Shown: piece after piece, positions 1 through 5,686 of the stretch | Layout: every line of letters begins with the position of its first letter | Position numbering within the stretch: position 1 is the first letter of the stretch | From: Spirochaetaceae bacterium | GTDB taxonomy: Bacteria; Spirochaetota; Spirochaetia; UBA9216 | Direction: 5' to 3' | Assembly: GCA_028527945.1 (NCBI GenBank) | Contig: JAQQAK010000455.1 | Location: 1 to 7,032 of the forward strand | Length of the DNA stretch: 7,032 nucleotides | Translations under genes and position numbers: made by a program | Notes under the pieces: model-generated | What the model was told of the DNA's origin: nothing | Database searches by the model: none | What the model saw: only the letters and a program-made list of their open reading frames with translations

Positions 1-29
1 AAATCCGCCATCCCTGGTGGATTTTTTTT
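1..29 (+). terminator. Rho-independent terminator of an upstream gene
   Basis: Bases 1-10 pair with 15-24 as a 10-bp stem with one G-T wobble, a 4-base loop at 11-14 (TCCC), and a run of eight T at 22-29. This is a canonical intrinsic terminator for a + strand gene left of the window. The window starts at the stem, so any matching A-run for bidirectional use cannot be seen. Confidence 0.85.
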
Positions 30-275
30 AAATTGGAAGATGTGTTTAACTTTGCCTCCATGCAAAATTTAGTTTGTAAATTTACATAGTTTTTTTTCCC
101 TTCAAACCATCTTCCTGCAAACAAATAAAGCCCTTGGCAGACAGGTCTGTTTTGTATAGGATACAATTGTTAATTATTTCTGTATAAAAACAAACAGATA
201 TGTTATAAATCTAAAAATATATACAGTTCGCTTTTAGAACATTTTATCTTAACAATAAAAGGATTTATCATTTGA
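30..275. other. Spacer and probable 5' leader of the ABC-F gene
   Basis: No convincing gene is seen here. The stretch holds several inverted repeats. GGAAGATG (35-42) pairs with CATCTTCC (108-115), and this extends as GTTT (44-47) with AAAC (104-107) after one bulged base. It encloses a TTTGC/GCAAA hairpin (51-66) and the 12-base palindrome at 75-86. Further down, ATTGTTAA (166-173) pairs with TTAACAAT (249-256), directly before the Shine-Dalgarno of the ABC-F gene. CTGTATA (180-186) can pair with TATACAG (220-226), or TCTGT (179-183) with ACAGA (194-198). AT-rich sequence makes chance repeats common, so function is unproven. Confidence 0.5.
134..162 (+). promoter_or_regulatory. Candidate sigma-70 promoter for the ABC-F gene
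   Basis: TTGGCA (134-139) matches the -35 consensus at 5 of 6 bases. With a 17-base spacer it is followed by TAGGAT (157-162), 4 of 6 to the -10 consensus. Initiation would fall near 169 and give a leader of about 105 bases. The -10 is weak, and other AT-rich -10-like strings such as TATAAA at 204-209 lack a good -35. Low confidence. Confidence 0.25.
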
Positions 276-2222
276 ATGGCCTTTGTACAGCTTAATAATA
301 TTTCACTCAATTTCGGTGAACGTAAAATTGTAGATAATATCAGCCTTAATATTTCTTCAGACAGCAAGATGGCTCTTTCCGGCGGAAACGGAAGTGGAAA
401 ATCTACTTTAATGAAAATTATTGCCGAAATAAATCCACCTGATAGTGGAGAAATAATAAAAGATAAAAGTTCTCGAGTAGCATATCTTCCCCAATCAGGA
501 ATTGTCCTCAGCGGTAAAAGCCTAATAGAAGATACTGAAGGTGCTTTTGATTATATGATTCCTGTCATTGAAGAAAAAAACAGGATTGAGCAAATGCTTT
601 CAACTGTAAATGAAGCAACAGATGGAACAGATTCCATGCTTGAAAAACTGCATGAACTTCAAGAGGCTATAGATAATAGCGGTTATTATGCAAGAAGAGA
701 ATCTGCCGCGATTATATTAAATGGACTTGGCTTTAGTTCAGAAGATCTTGAAAAAACTACAACAGAGTTCTCTGGCGGCTGGCAGATGAGAATAGCGCTG
801 ACAAGAGTACTTCTTTCAAATCCTGATATAATGCTGCTGGATGAACCTACAAACTATCTGGATCTTGAGGCAAGAAACTGGCTAGAGGGATATCTTTCAA
901 CATATAAAGGCGGTTTTATAATTGTTTCACATGATAGATATTTCCTTGATTCAACTGTAAATGAAGTTGCTGAATTGTTTAGTTCAAAAATAAAAATCTA
1001 CAAGGGTAATTACAGCTCTTATGAAAAGAAGAGAGAACTTGAACTTGAGCAGCTTGTAAAAGATTATAAAAGGCAGCAGGAAGAAATAGCCAAGACTGAA
1101 GATTTTATCAACCGATTTCGTTATCAGGCAACAAAGGCAAAACAGGTACAAAGTAGAATAAAGGCTCTTGATAAGATAGAGCGGATTGAGTTGCCTGAAA
1201 ATATGAAAAAAATTGCCTTCCACTTCCCTCCTCCACCTCATTCAGGTAAGCAGGTATTAAAGATAGAAGATCTCAGCAAAGCTTATGGGGAACATAAAGT
1301 TATAAACAATCTGGATCTTCAACTTGAAGCTGGTGAAAAATTAGTAATTGCAGGCCGAAACGGTGCGGGAAAATCTACCTTAATGCGAATAATTGCCGGT
1401 ATTGATAAAGATTATACTGGAAACATAATATACGGAAGCGGAATAGCGGCCGGATATTTTTCTCAGGATGTTGATAACGCCTTAACACCAAATGTAACGG
1501 TTCTTGAAGAAATTGAATCATCAGCACCGACTCATCTTGTTCCTGAAGTCAGGGGAATGCTAGGAGCCTTTCTTTTTCGCGGAGATGACATTTATAAATC
1601 AACAAATGTTCTTTCCGGCGGAGAAAGAAACAGACTGTCACTTTTAAAGCTTTTACTGCATCCGTCTAATTTGCTGCTTCTTGACGAACCTACAAACCAT
1701 CTTGATTTACAGTCAAAAGATGTTCTACTTGAAGCCCTGAAAGAGTACTCTGGAACACTGGTATTTGTCTCACATGACAGATATTTTATAGAAAATCTTG
1801 CTACAAAGGTTATCGAAATAGAAAATGGAAAACACCGGCTCTTCCCTGGTAATTATGAATACTACTTATGGAGAAAAGAACAGGAAGCTGAAGGGATTCT
1901 GGAAGATAGCAATACAAAGAGAAATAAAGAACCTGAACAACTTGATGTATCTGAGGCCAAACTTTCTCATCAGGAAGAAAAGCGGATAAAAAACCGAATA
2001 AGAAAACTTGAAAGAGAAGAAGAAGAGGTTCTGGTAAAAGCTGAAAAAATTGAGGAAGAAATACAACTTCTCAATAAAAAGATGCAGGATCCGGATGTTT
2101 ACTCATCAGCTAAAAAAGCTGATGAAGTTCAAAAATCGATTGCTGAAAAAGAGGCTCTTCATGGAAGCCTTCTTGAAAAATGGGAAAAAATAGAACAGGA
2201 AAAAGAAGAACTTACACAATAG
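276..2222 (+). CDS. ABC-F family ATPase (YdiF/YheS-like translation factor)
   Basis: This is a 648-residue cytoplasmic protein with two ABC ATPase domains and no membrane segment, the arrangement of ABC-F proteins that enter the ribosomal E site and act on stalled or resistant translation states. Domain 1 has Walker A GGNGSGKST (36-44), Q-loop Q73, signature FSGGW (165-169), Walker B LLDEP (187-191) and H219. Domain 2 has GRNGAGKST (360-368), Q397, LSGGE (446-450), LLDEP (468-472) and H500. The interdomain arm, about 243-305, contains the basic stretch ATKAKQVQSRIK typical of the YdiF/YheS branch and is expected to contact P-site tRNA. Residues 560-648 form a charged C-terminal coiled coil. 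Both catalytic glutamates (190, 471) are present. The ATG at 276 lies 12 bases after AAGGA (259-263), and an in-frame TGA directly precedes it. Whether it gives antibiotic resistance or is housekeeping cannot be told from sequence alone. Confidence 0.93.
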   Translation: MAFVQLNNISLNFGERKIVDNISLNISSDSKMALSGGNGSGKSTLMKIIAEINPPDSGEIIKDKSSRVAYLPQSGIVLSGKSLIEDTEGAFDYMIPVIEEKNRIEQMLSTVNEATDGTDSMLEKLHELQEAIDNSGYYARRESAAIILNGLGFSSEDLEKTTTEFSGGWQMRIALTRVLLSNPDIMLLDEPTNYLDLEARNWLEGYLSTYKGGFIIVSHDRYFLDSTVNEVAELFSSKIKIYKGNYSSYEKKRELELEQLVKDYKRQQEEIAKTEDFINRFRYQATKAKQVQSRIKALDKIERIELPENMKKIAFHFPPPPHSGKQVLKIEDLSKAYGEHKVINNLDLQLEAGEKLVIAGRNGAGKSTLMRIIAGIDKDYTGNIIYGSGIAAGYFSQDVDNALTPNVTVLEEIESSAPTHLVPEVRGMLGAFLFRGDDIYKSTNVLSGGERNRLSLLKLLLHPSNLLLLDEPTNHLDLQSKDVLLEALKEYSGTLVFVSHDRYFIENLATKVIEIENGKHRLFPGNYEYYLWRKEQEAEGILEDSNTKRNKEPEQLDVSEAKLSHQEEKRIKNRIRKLEREEEEVLVKAEKIEEEIQLLNKKMQDPDVYSSAKKADEVQKSIAEKEALHGSLLEKWEKIEQEKEELTQ

Positions 2223-2225
2223 AGG
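2221..2225 (+). promoter_or_regulatory. Shine-Dalgarno supporting a CTG start of the permease
   Basis: AGAGG overlaps the last two bases of the ABC-F stop codon (TAG, 2220-2222) and sits 6 bases before CTG at 2232. This is the only Shine-Dalgarno-like string upstream of the permease frame. No such site stands at normal spacing before the first ordinary start codon of that frame, TTG at 2364. It therefore decides the start. Confidence 0.6.
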
Positions 2226-2231
2226 CTTAAT

Positions 2232-3170
2232 CTGGAAATATTCATACACATTCTGACAAAAAATATAATTCCAATCTTTTTTCTAATTGCAACAGGCTAT
2301 GTTCTTGCAAAAAAGTTTGAAATCAATGTAAACACATTAAGCAAACTGAATTTTTATGCTTTTTTGCCAGCGTTTACCTTTGTAACGATTTATACAAATG
2401 ATCTTTCAGCTTATATAGGCAAGGCAGTACTCTTTCTTTTTATATCAATGGCAGTAAACAGCATATTTGTGTTCATAACAGCCGGAGTCAGAAAAATAGA
2501 CAACAAAAAAAAATACGCTTTAATGAACTCTGTAATACTCTTTAACAGCGGAAATATCGGAATACCATTAATTACTCTTGTTTTTAGCGGGACAAAATGG
2601 CTGGACGAGGCAATAGTTATTCAAATTACAGTAATGCTGGTTCAATCACTTGTTACAAACTCTCTTGGCTTCTATAACGCTGGACGAGGAAGCTTAAAAT
2701 GGCAGGAAGCTGTACTTTCTGTAGTAAAAATGCCTACAATATGGGCAATACTCGCGGCAATTCTTTTAAAACATTTTAGTTTCAGACTTGAAACAACTTT
2801 TATTTGGCCAGCCTTTATTTATTTACGAAATGCTTTAATAGGGTTTGTTCTTGTAACACTTGGAGTTCAACTTTCATCAACAAAACTTAATAACTTTGAT
2901 CTTGATGTTTTAATTTCTGTCATTTTCAGGTTAATAGCAGCTCCAGCAGCCAGTTTTATAATTTTAAAGACACTTCATTTTGAAGGCGTCCTTCCTCAGG
3001 TACTGTTTATTTCTTCAGCTCTTCCATCCGCAGTTAATTCAGCCCTAATGGCAATTGAAATGGATAATGAGCCGGAGTTTGCCGCAAAAAGTGTGGCATT
3101 TTCAACTATTTTTTGTTCGGTAAGCCTTATCATAGTGATATACTTATCAAAAATATTATTTCCTTTATAA
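2232..3170 (+). CDS. AEC (auxin efflux carrier) family permease, probable CTG start
   Basis: This is a hydrophobic inner-membrane protein of the AEC/PIN-like transporter family, whose bacterial members export or take up small organic acids. The substrate is not predictable here. The family motif NSGNIGIPL lies at residues 105-113 (numbered from CTG), followed by VTLGVQL near 208-214 and LPSAVNSAL at 264-272, with about ten hydrophobic segments overall. In-frame coding continues upstream of TTG 2364 without a stop back to 2223. Those codons read as a typical AEC first helix (NIIPIFFLIATGY), then a short charged turn and FLPAFTF. No ATG, GTG or TTG occurs in frame before 2364, so CTG 2232 with AGAGG is the best start. 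It gives 312 residues, the usual family length. Starting at TTG 2364 would give 268 residues and delete the first helix. It begins 9 bases after the ABC-F stop and in the same frame. Confidence 0.82.
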   Translation: MEIFIHILTKNIIPIFFLIATGYVLAKKFEINVNTLSKLNFYAFLPAFTFVTIYTNDLSAYIGKAVLFLFISMAVNSIFVFITAGVRKIDNKKKYALMNSVILFNSGNIGIPLITLVFSGTKWLDEAIVIQITVMLVQSLVTNSLGFYNAGRGSLKWQEAVLSVVKMPTIWAILAAILLKHFSFRLETTFIWPAFIYLRNALIGFVLVTLGVQLSSTKLNNFDLDVLISVIFRLIAAPAASFIILKTLHFEGVLPQVLFISSALPSAVNSALMAIEMDNEPEFAAKSVAFSTIFCSVSLIIVIYLSKILFPL

Positions 3171-3181
3171 ATTTAAATTTT

Positions 3182-3185
3182 GGAG
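3182..3185 (+). promoter_or_regulatory. Shine-Dalgarno for xth (TTG start)
   Basis: GGAG lies 7 bases before TTG 3193. The next residues, KTLVSWNVNGIRA, match the known N-terminus of ExoIII/ExoA proteins, so the TTG start is well supported and no upstream alternative is needed. Confidence 0.75.
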
Positions 3186-3192
3186 AAAACTT

Positions 3193-3957
3193 TTGAAAAC
3201 TTTAGTTTCATGGAATGTTAATGGAATAAGAGCCGCAGAAAAAAAAGGATTATTCGACTGGATGTCTGAAAAAAATGCTGATTTTATATGTCTGCAAGAA
3301 ACAAAAGCACAAAAGGAGCAGCTTTCAGAATCATTTATAGAGCCGACTGGATATAAATCATGGTTTGCCGAAGCTGAAAAAAAAGGCTACAGCGGAGTTG
3401 TCACATATTCAAAAGAAGAACCAATCTCGGTAGAAACTCTTGGAATAGATGAATTCGATGCTGAAGGCCGAAGCATAATACTGGAATACCCTGACTTCAA
3501 GCTAATCAACTGCTATTTCCCAAACAGCCAGGAGGCAGGTAAAAGACTTGATTACAAACTGCGTTTTTGTGAAGCTGTATTTGATTTTTGTAATAATACA
3601 GTAAAAAATGGCAAAAATATTATCCTCTGCGGAGACTATAATATAGCTCATAAACCAATAGATCTTGCAAATCCTAAACGTAACGAAAAAAATCCAGGTT
3701 ACCTGCCTGAAGAACGGGCGTGGATGGATAAATTCACACAAAATGGTTATATAGATACCTTCCGCTTATTCTGTAAAGATCCTGACAGATACAGCTGGTG
3801 GTCATACAGATTTAAAGCCCGTGAAAAAAATATAGGGTGGAGAATCGATTACTTTTGCGTAAACAGCAGTTTCAAGGAAAAACTTGAAAGCGCTGATATT
3901 CTTGATTCAGTAATGGGGTCAGATCATTGTCCTGTAGAAATAAAGGTTAATCTCTAA
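3193..3957 (+). CDS. xth: Exodeoxyribonuclease III / AP endonuclease (ExoA type)
   Basis: This 254-residue Mg-dependent nuclease of the EEP (exonuclease-endonuclease-phosphatase) fold cleaves DNA 5' of abasic sites and trims 3' blocking groups in base excision repair. All expected active-site residues are visible: N8 and N10 in WNVNG, E36 in LQET, Y108 in NCYFPN, D148 and N150 in GDYN, D219 in WRIDYF, and D244-H245 in GSDHCP. The segment SWWSYRFKAR (201-210) with NIGWRIDYF is typical of the ExoA/ExoIII branch. Length is close to Bacillus ExoA, about 252 residues, as I recall it. It starts with TTG 22 bases after the permease stop and ends one base before the next gene, so it sits inside a tight same-strand cluster. 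There is no sign of truncation. Confidence 0.95.
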   Translation: MKTLVSWNVNGIRAAEKKGLFDWMSEKNADFICLQETKAQKEQLSESFIEPTGYKSWFAEAEKKGYSGVVTYSKEEPISVETLGIDEFDAEGRSIILEYPDFKLINCYFPNSQEAGKRLDYKLRFCEAVFDFCNNTVKNGKNIILCGDYNIAHKPIDLANPKRNEKNPGYLPEERAWMDKFTQNGYIDTFRLFCKDPDRYSWWSYRFKAREKNIGWRIDYFCVNSSFKEKLESADILDSVMGSDHCPVEIKVNL

Positions 3958-3958
3958 A

Positions 3959-4195
3959 ATGAAAATTACAACAAAAAATTATCCCAAGTTTATAGGTTTT
4001 CTTATTATGTTTTTTGTTGCAGGAACCCTTGGATGGGAACTAATAGAAGAAATTATCAAAGCTGCCGGCCTTTATTTAAACCTGACAGCTGGACCTGTTG
4101 GTTTTGACATTGAAGTTCTTGCAATTTATGTATCAGCAAACCCGGGAAGTCTTCTTGGAATAGCTCTTGGATGGTTTCTCTTTAAAAGGATATAA
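3959..4195 (+). CDS. Small membrane protein, DUF4321-like
   Basis: This 78-residue protein has two hydrophobic stretches, about residues 11-28 (containing AGTLGWEL) and 62-76 (SLLGIALGWFLF), and a polar linker ending in a basic tail, KRI. It is probably an inner-membrane hairpin protein. The layout, a Gly-rich first helix followed by a NPGSLLG-type entry to the second helix and a short basic end, resembles DUF4321 proteins, which I recall lying next to maf in several Firmicutes. This assignment is from memory and is tentative, and no biochemical role is known to me. ATG 3959 is one base after the xth stop, with AAAGG at 3942-3946 inside the end of xth. Its own stop is one base before maf, which suggests translational coupling on both sides. 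The close packing argues that it is a real gene despite its size. Confidence 0.78.
   Translation: MKITTKNYPKFIGFLIMFFVAGTLGWELIEEIIKAAGLYLNLTAGPVGFDIEVLAIYVSANPGSLLGIALGWFLFKRI
4184..4190 (+). promoter_or_regulatory. Shine-Dalgarno deciding the maf start
   Basis: AAAAGGA, inside the last codons of the preceding gene, lies 6 bases before ATG 4197. This supports ATG 4197 over the in-frame TTG at 4167, which would add ten residues of no Maf character and overlap the upstream gene by 29 bases. Confidence 0.75.
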
Positions 4196-4196
4196 A

Positions 4197-4763
4197 ATGA
4201 ATGAAATAATACTTGCTTCAGCTTCACCCCGCCGACAGGAACTCGTTAAACAGATGGGACTCAATTGTATAATTTTACCGCAAAATGTCGATGAGACTTT
4301 TGAAAGCTACAACGCAGAAGAAGAGGCTGTCAGAATTGCACAAAAAAAAGCAGAATCTTGCAAAATCTCTGACAGATGGGTTTTTGCCGCAGACACATTT
4401 ATTGAACAAGACGGCAAACTCATAGGTAAGCCTTCTAATCGTGAAGAAGCTAAAATAATGCTTCAAAATTTTTCCGGCTGTACACATTCAGTAATTACTG
4501 GATTAGCATTAAAAGCACCATTAAGAACAATACAAACAGCTATTTGCCGTACAGATGTAATTTTCACAGAAATGACCAATGATGAAATTGACTGGTATCT
4601 AAACACTGAAGAATGGAAAGGCGTCGCAGGAGCTTACAGAATTCAGGGTAAAGGAGCCTTCTTTATAGAGTCCCTCAAAGGCTCGTACTCCAATGTAATG
4701 GGGTTGCCAATAAGAACATTTTATGGCATGCTCAAATCCAATAATTTTAACTTCCGCAGCTAA
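4197..4763 (+). CDS. maf: Maf nucleotide pyrophosphatase (YhdE-type, dTTP/UTP)
   Basis: This 188-residue cytoplasmic house-cleaning enzyme hydrolyses non-canonical or excess nucleoside triphosphates to monophosphate and PPi. The Maf signature SASPRR is at residues 8-13, the catalytic region AADT at 64-67 (D66), GKP at 77-79, and SYSNVMGLP at 163-171. Residues 144-153, AGAYRIQGKG, contain the IQG form found in the YhdE subfamily (dTTP/UTP and modified pyrimidines), not the EG form of the YceF/m7GTP subfamily. The substrate preference is therefore inferred from a motif. Older literature calls Maf a septum-formation inhibitor. The start is one base after the stop of the DUF4321-like gene. No terminator is visible after its stop at 4761-4763, so transcription may continue into rpsB. 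Confidence 0.93.
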   Translation: MNEIILASASPRRQELVKQMGLNCIILPQNVDETFESYNAEEEAVRIAQKKAESCKISDRWVFAADTFIEQDGKLIGKPSNREEAKIMLQNFSGCTHSVITGLALKAPLRTIQTAICRTDVIFTEMTNDEIDWYLNTEEWKGVAGAYRIQGKGAFFIESLKGSYSNVMGLPIRTFYGMLKSNNFNFRS

Positions 4764-4800
4764 ATAATTTACTTAAAGCTGTGAGAAAAAGAGAAGGATA

Positions 4801-4827
4801 TAAGAAAACTTTTAAATTGTTTTCTTA
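4801..4827 (+). promoter_or_regulatory. Hairpin in the rpsB leader, possible S2 regulatory site
   Basis: TAAGAAAAC (4801-4809) and GTTTTCTTA (4819-4827) form a perfect 9-bp stem around a 9-base loop (4810-4818). It ends five bases before the rpsB Shine-Dalgarno. It is A/T-rich and lacks a following T-run, so it is not a terminator. In E. coli S2 represses its own rpsB-tsf mRNA through the 5' leader; whether this hairpin plays that part here is inference. No convincing -35/-10 pair was found in 4764-4843. Confidence 0.4.
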
Positions 4828-4832
4828 AACTC

Positions 4833-4838
4833 AGGAGG
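4833..4838 (+). promoter_or_regulatory. Strong Shine-Dalgarno for rpsB (TTG start)
   Basis: A full AGGAGG lies 5 bases before TTG 4844. It fixes the rpsB start at TTG, five codons ahead of the internal ATG at 4859. A consensus Shine-Dalgarno with a weak start codon suits a highly expressed gene controlled at initiation. Confidence 0.85.
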
Positions 4839-4843
4839 ACACA

Positions 4844-5686
4844 TTGGCAGTAGTTACAATGAAAAATCTGCTTGAGTCCGGTGTTCATTTCGGACATCAG
4901 ACAAAGCGATGGGATCCGCGTATGAAAAAGTTCATATTCGCGGAAAGAAACGGAATTCACATTATAGATCTTCAGAAAACTATAGTTTCTATCAAAGAAG
5001 CTTATGAAGTTGTACGAAATCTTGTTCACAACGGGGAGTCTATTCTTTTCATAGGCACCAAAAAACAGGCTCAGGTTGCGGTACAGAGAGAAGCTGAAAG
5101 ATGTGGAATGTACTATGTAAACAATCGCTGGTTAGGCGGTATGCTTACAAACTTTTCAACAATCAAGAAATCTATTCTCAGACTCAAAAAAATTGAAAAG
5201 ATGGAAGTAGATGGAACTTTTGAAAGCCTCACCAAAAAAGAGGTAGCAAAACTCAACCGTGAAAAAACTAAGTTAGAAAAGAACCTTGGTGGAATCAAAG
5301 AAATGAAAGATCTACCGGGAGCAATTTTTATTATTGATACACGAAAAGAAGCAATTGCAGTTGCTGAAGCAAAAAGAATGGGAATTCCTGTTATTGCAGT
5401 TGTAGATACAAACTGTGATCCAACAGATATTGATTACCCAATCCCAGGCAATGATGACGCAATAAGAGCAATTACTCTTTTTACTCAGATTATAGCAAAC
5501 GCTGTTGTTGAAGCCGACAATGAAATTGGTCTTGAAGTTATAGAAACCCTTCAGGACGATGAAGAATCATCAGAATTTGTAAACAACTCATCCTCTGCAG
5601 ATGAATCAGAAGAAGAACCTGAAGAAGAAGAGACAACTGAAGTTTATGACTCAGAAACAGCAGAGAAAGAAGAGGAGACAAAATAG
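4844..5686 (+). CDS. rpsB: 30S ribosomal protein S2
   Basis: S2 is a late-assembling protein of the 30S subunit that binds between head and body and helps recruit S1. The 280-residue product starts AVVTMKNLLESGVHFGHQ, the conserved S2 N-terminus (signature SGVHFGH, 12-18), and contains GTKKQAQ (71-77), the coiled-coil insert around 105-155, and the second signature from PGAIFIIDTRKEA to IPVIAVVDTNCDP (158-193). It is longer than E. coli S2 (241) because of an acidic tail, residues 237-280, rich in Glu, Asp and Ser. The start is TTG with a consensus Shine-Dalgarno. The stop TAG is immediately followed by the tsf ATG, with the tsf Shine-Dalgarno inside the tail coding region, so the two genes are surely cotranscribed and probably translationally coupled. 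Confidence 0.98.
   Translation: MAVVTMKNLLESGVHFGHQTKRWDPRMKKFIFAERNGIHIIDLQKTIVSIKEAYEVVRNLVHNGESILFIGTKKQAQVAVQREAERCGMYYVNNRWLGGMLTNFSTIKKSILRLKKIEKMEVDGTFESLTKKEVAKLNREKTKLEKNLGGIKEMKDLPGAIFIIDTRKEAIAVAEAKRMGIPVIAVVDTNCDPTDIDYPIPGNDDAIRAITLFTQIIANAVVEADNEIGLEVIETLQDDEESSEFVNNSSSADESEEEPEEEETTEVYDSETAEKEEETK
5671..5678 (+). promoter_or_regulatory. Shine-Dalgarno for tsf inside the end of rpsB
   Basis: AGAGGAGA, encoded by the Glu-rich last codons of rpsB, lies 8 bases before ATG 5687. Several similar purine-rich strings occur in the same acidic tail, but this one has the right spacing. Confidence 0.75.

Noticed and set aside
35..115. tRNA-like cloverleaf
   Set aside because: Arm lengths, the T-loop and the anticodon loop do not match a tRNA, and there is no GGTTCGAATCC-like segment or acceptor stem of seven pairs.
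200..208. Minimal upstream frame ATG TTA TAA before the ABC-F gene
   Set aside because: No Shine-Dalgarno precedes it, and a three-codon frame in AT-rich DNA is expected by chance.
984..1241. Minus-strand open frame of 85 codons
   Set aside because: It lies fully inside the ABC-F gene over its Lys/Glu-rich arm. The Phe/Leu-rich product is the complement of those codons, and it has no Shine-Dalgarno or family character.
1866..2066. Minus-strand open frame of 66 codons
   Set aside because: It is the complement of the ABC-F coiled-coil coding region, with almost only Phe, Leu, Ser and Tyr. It is an artefact of composition.
4167..4196. Ten-residue N-terminal extension of Maf from TTG 4167
   Set aside because: Maf proteins start a few residues before SASPRR. 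ATG 4197 has a well-placed AAAAGGA, and the extension would overlap the preceding gene.
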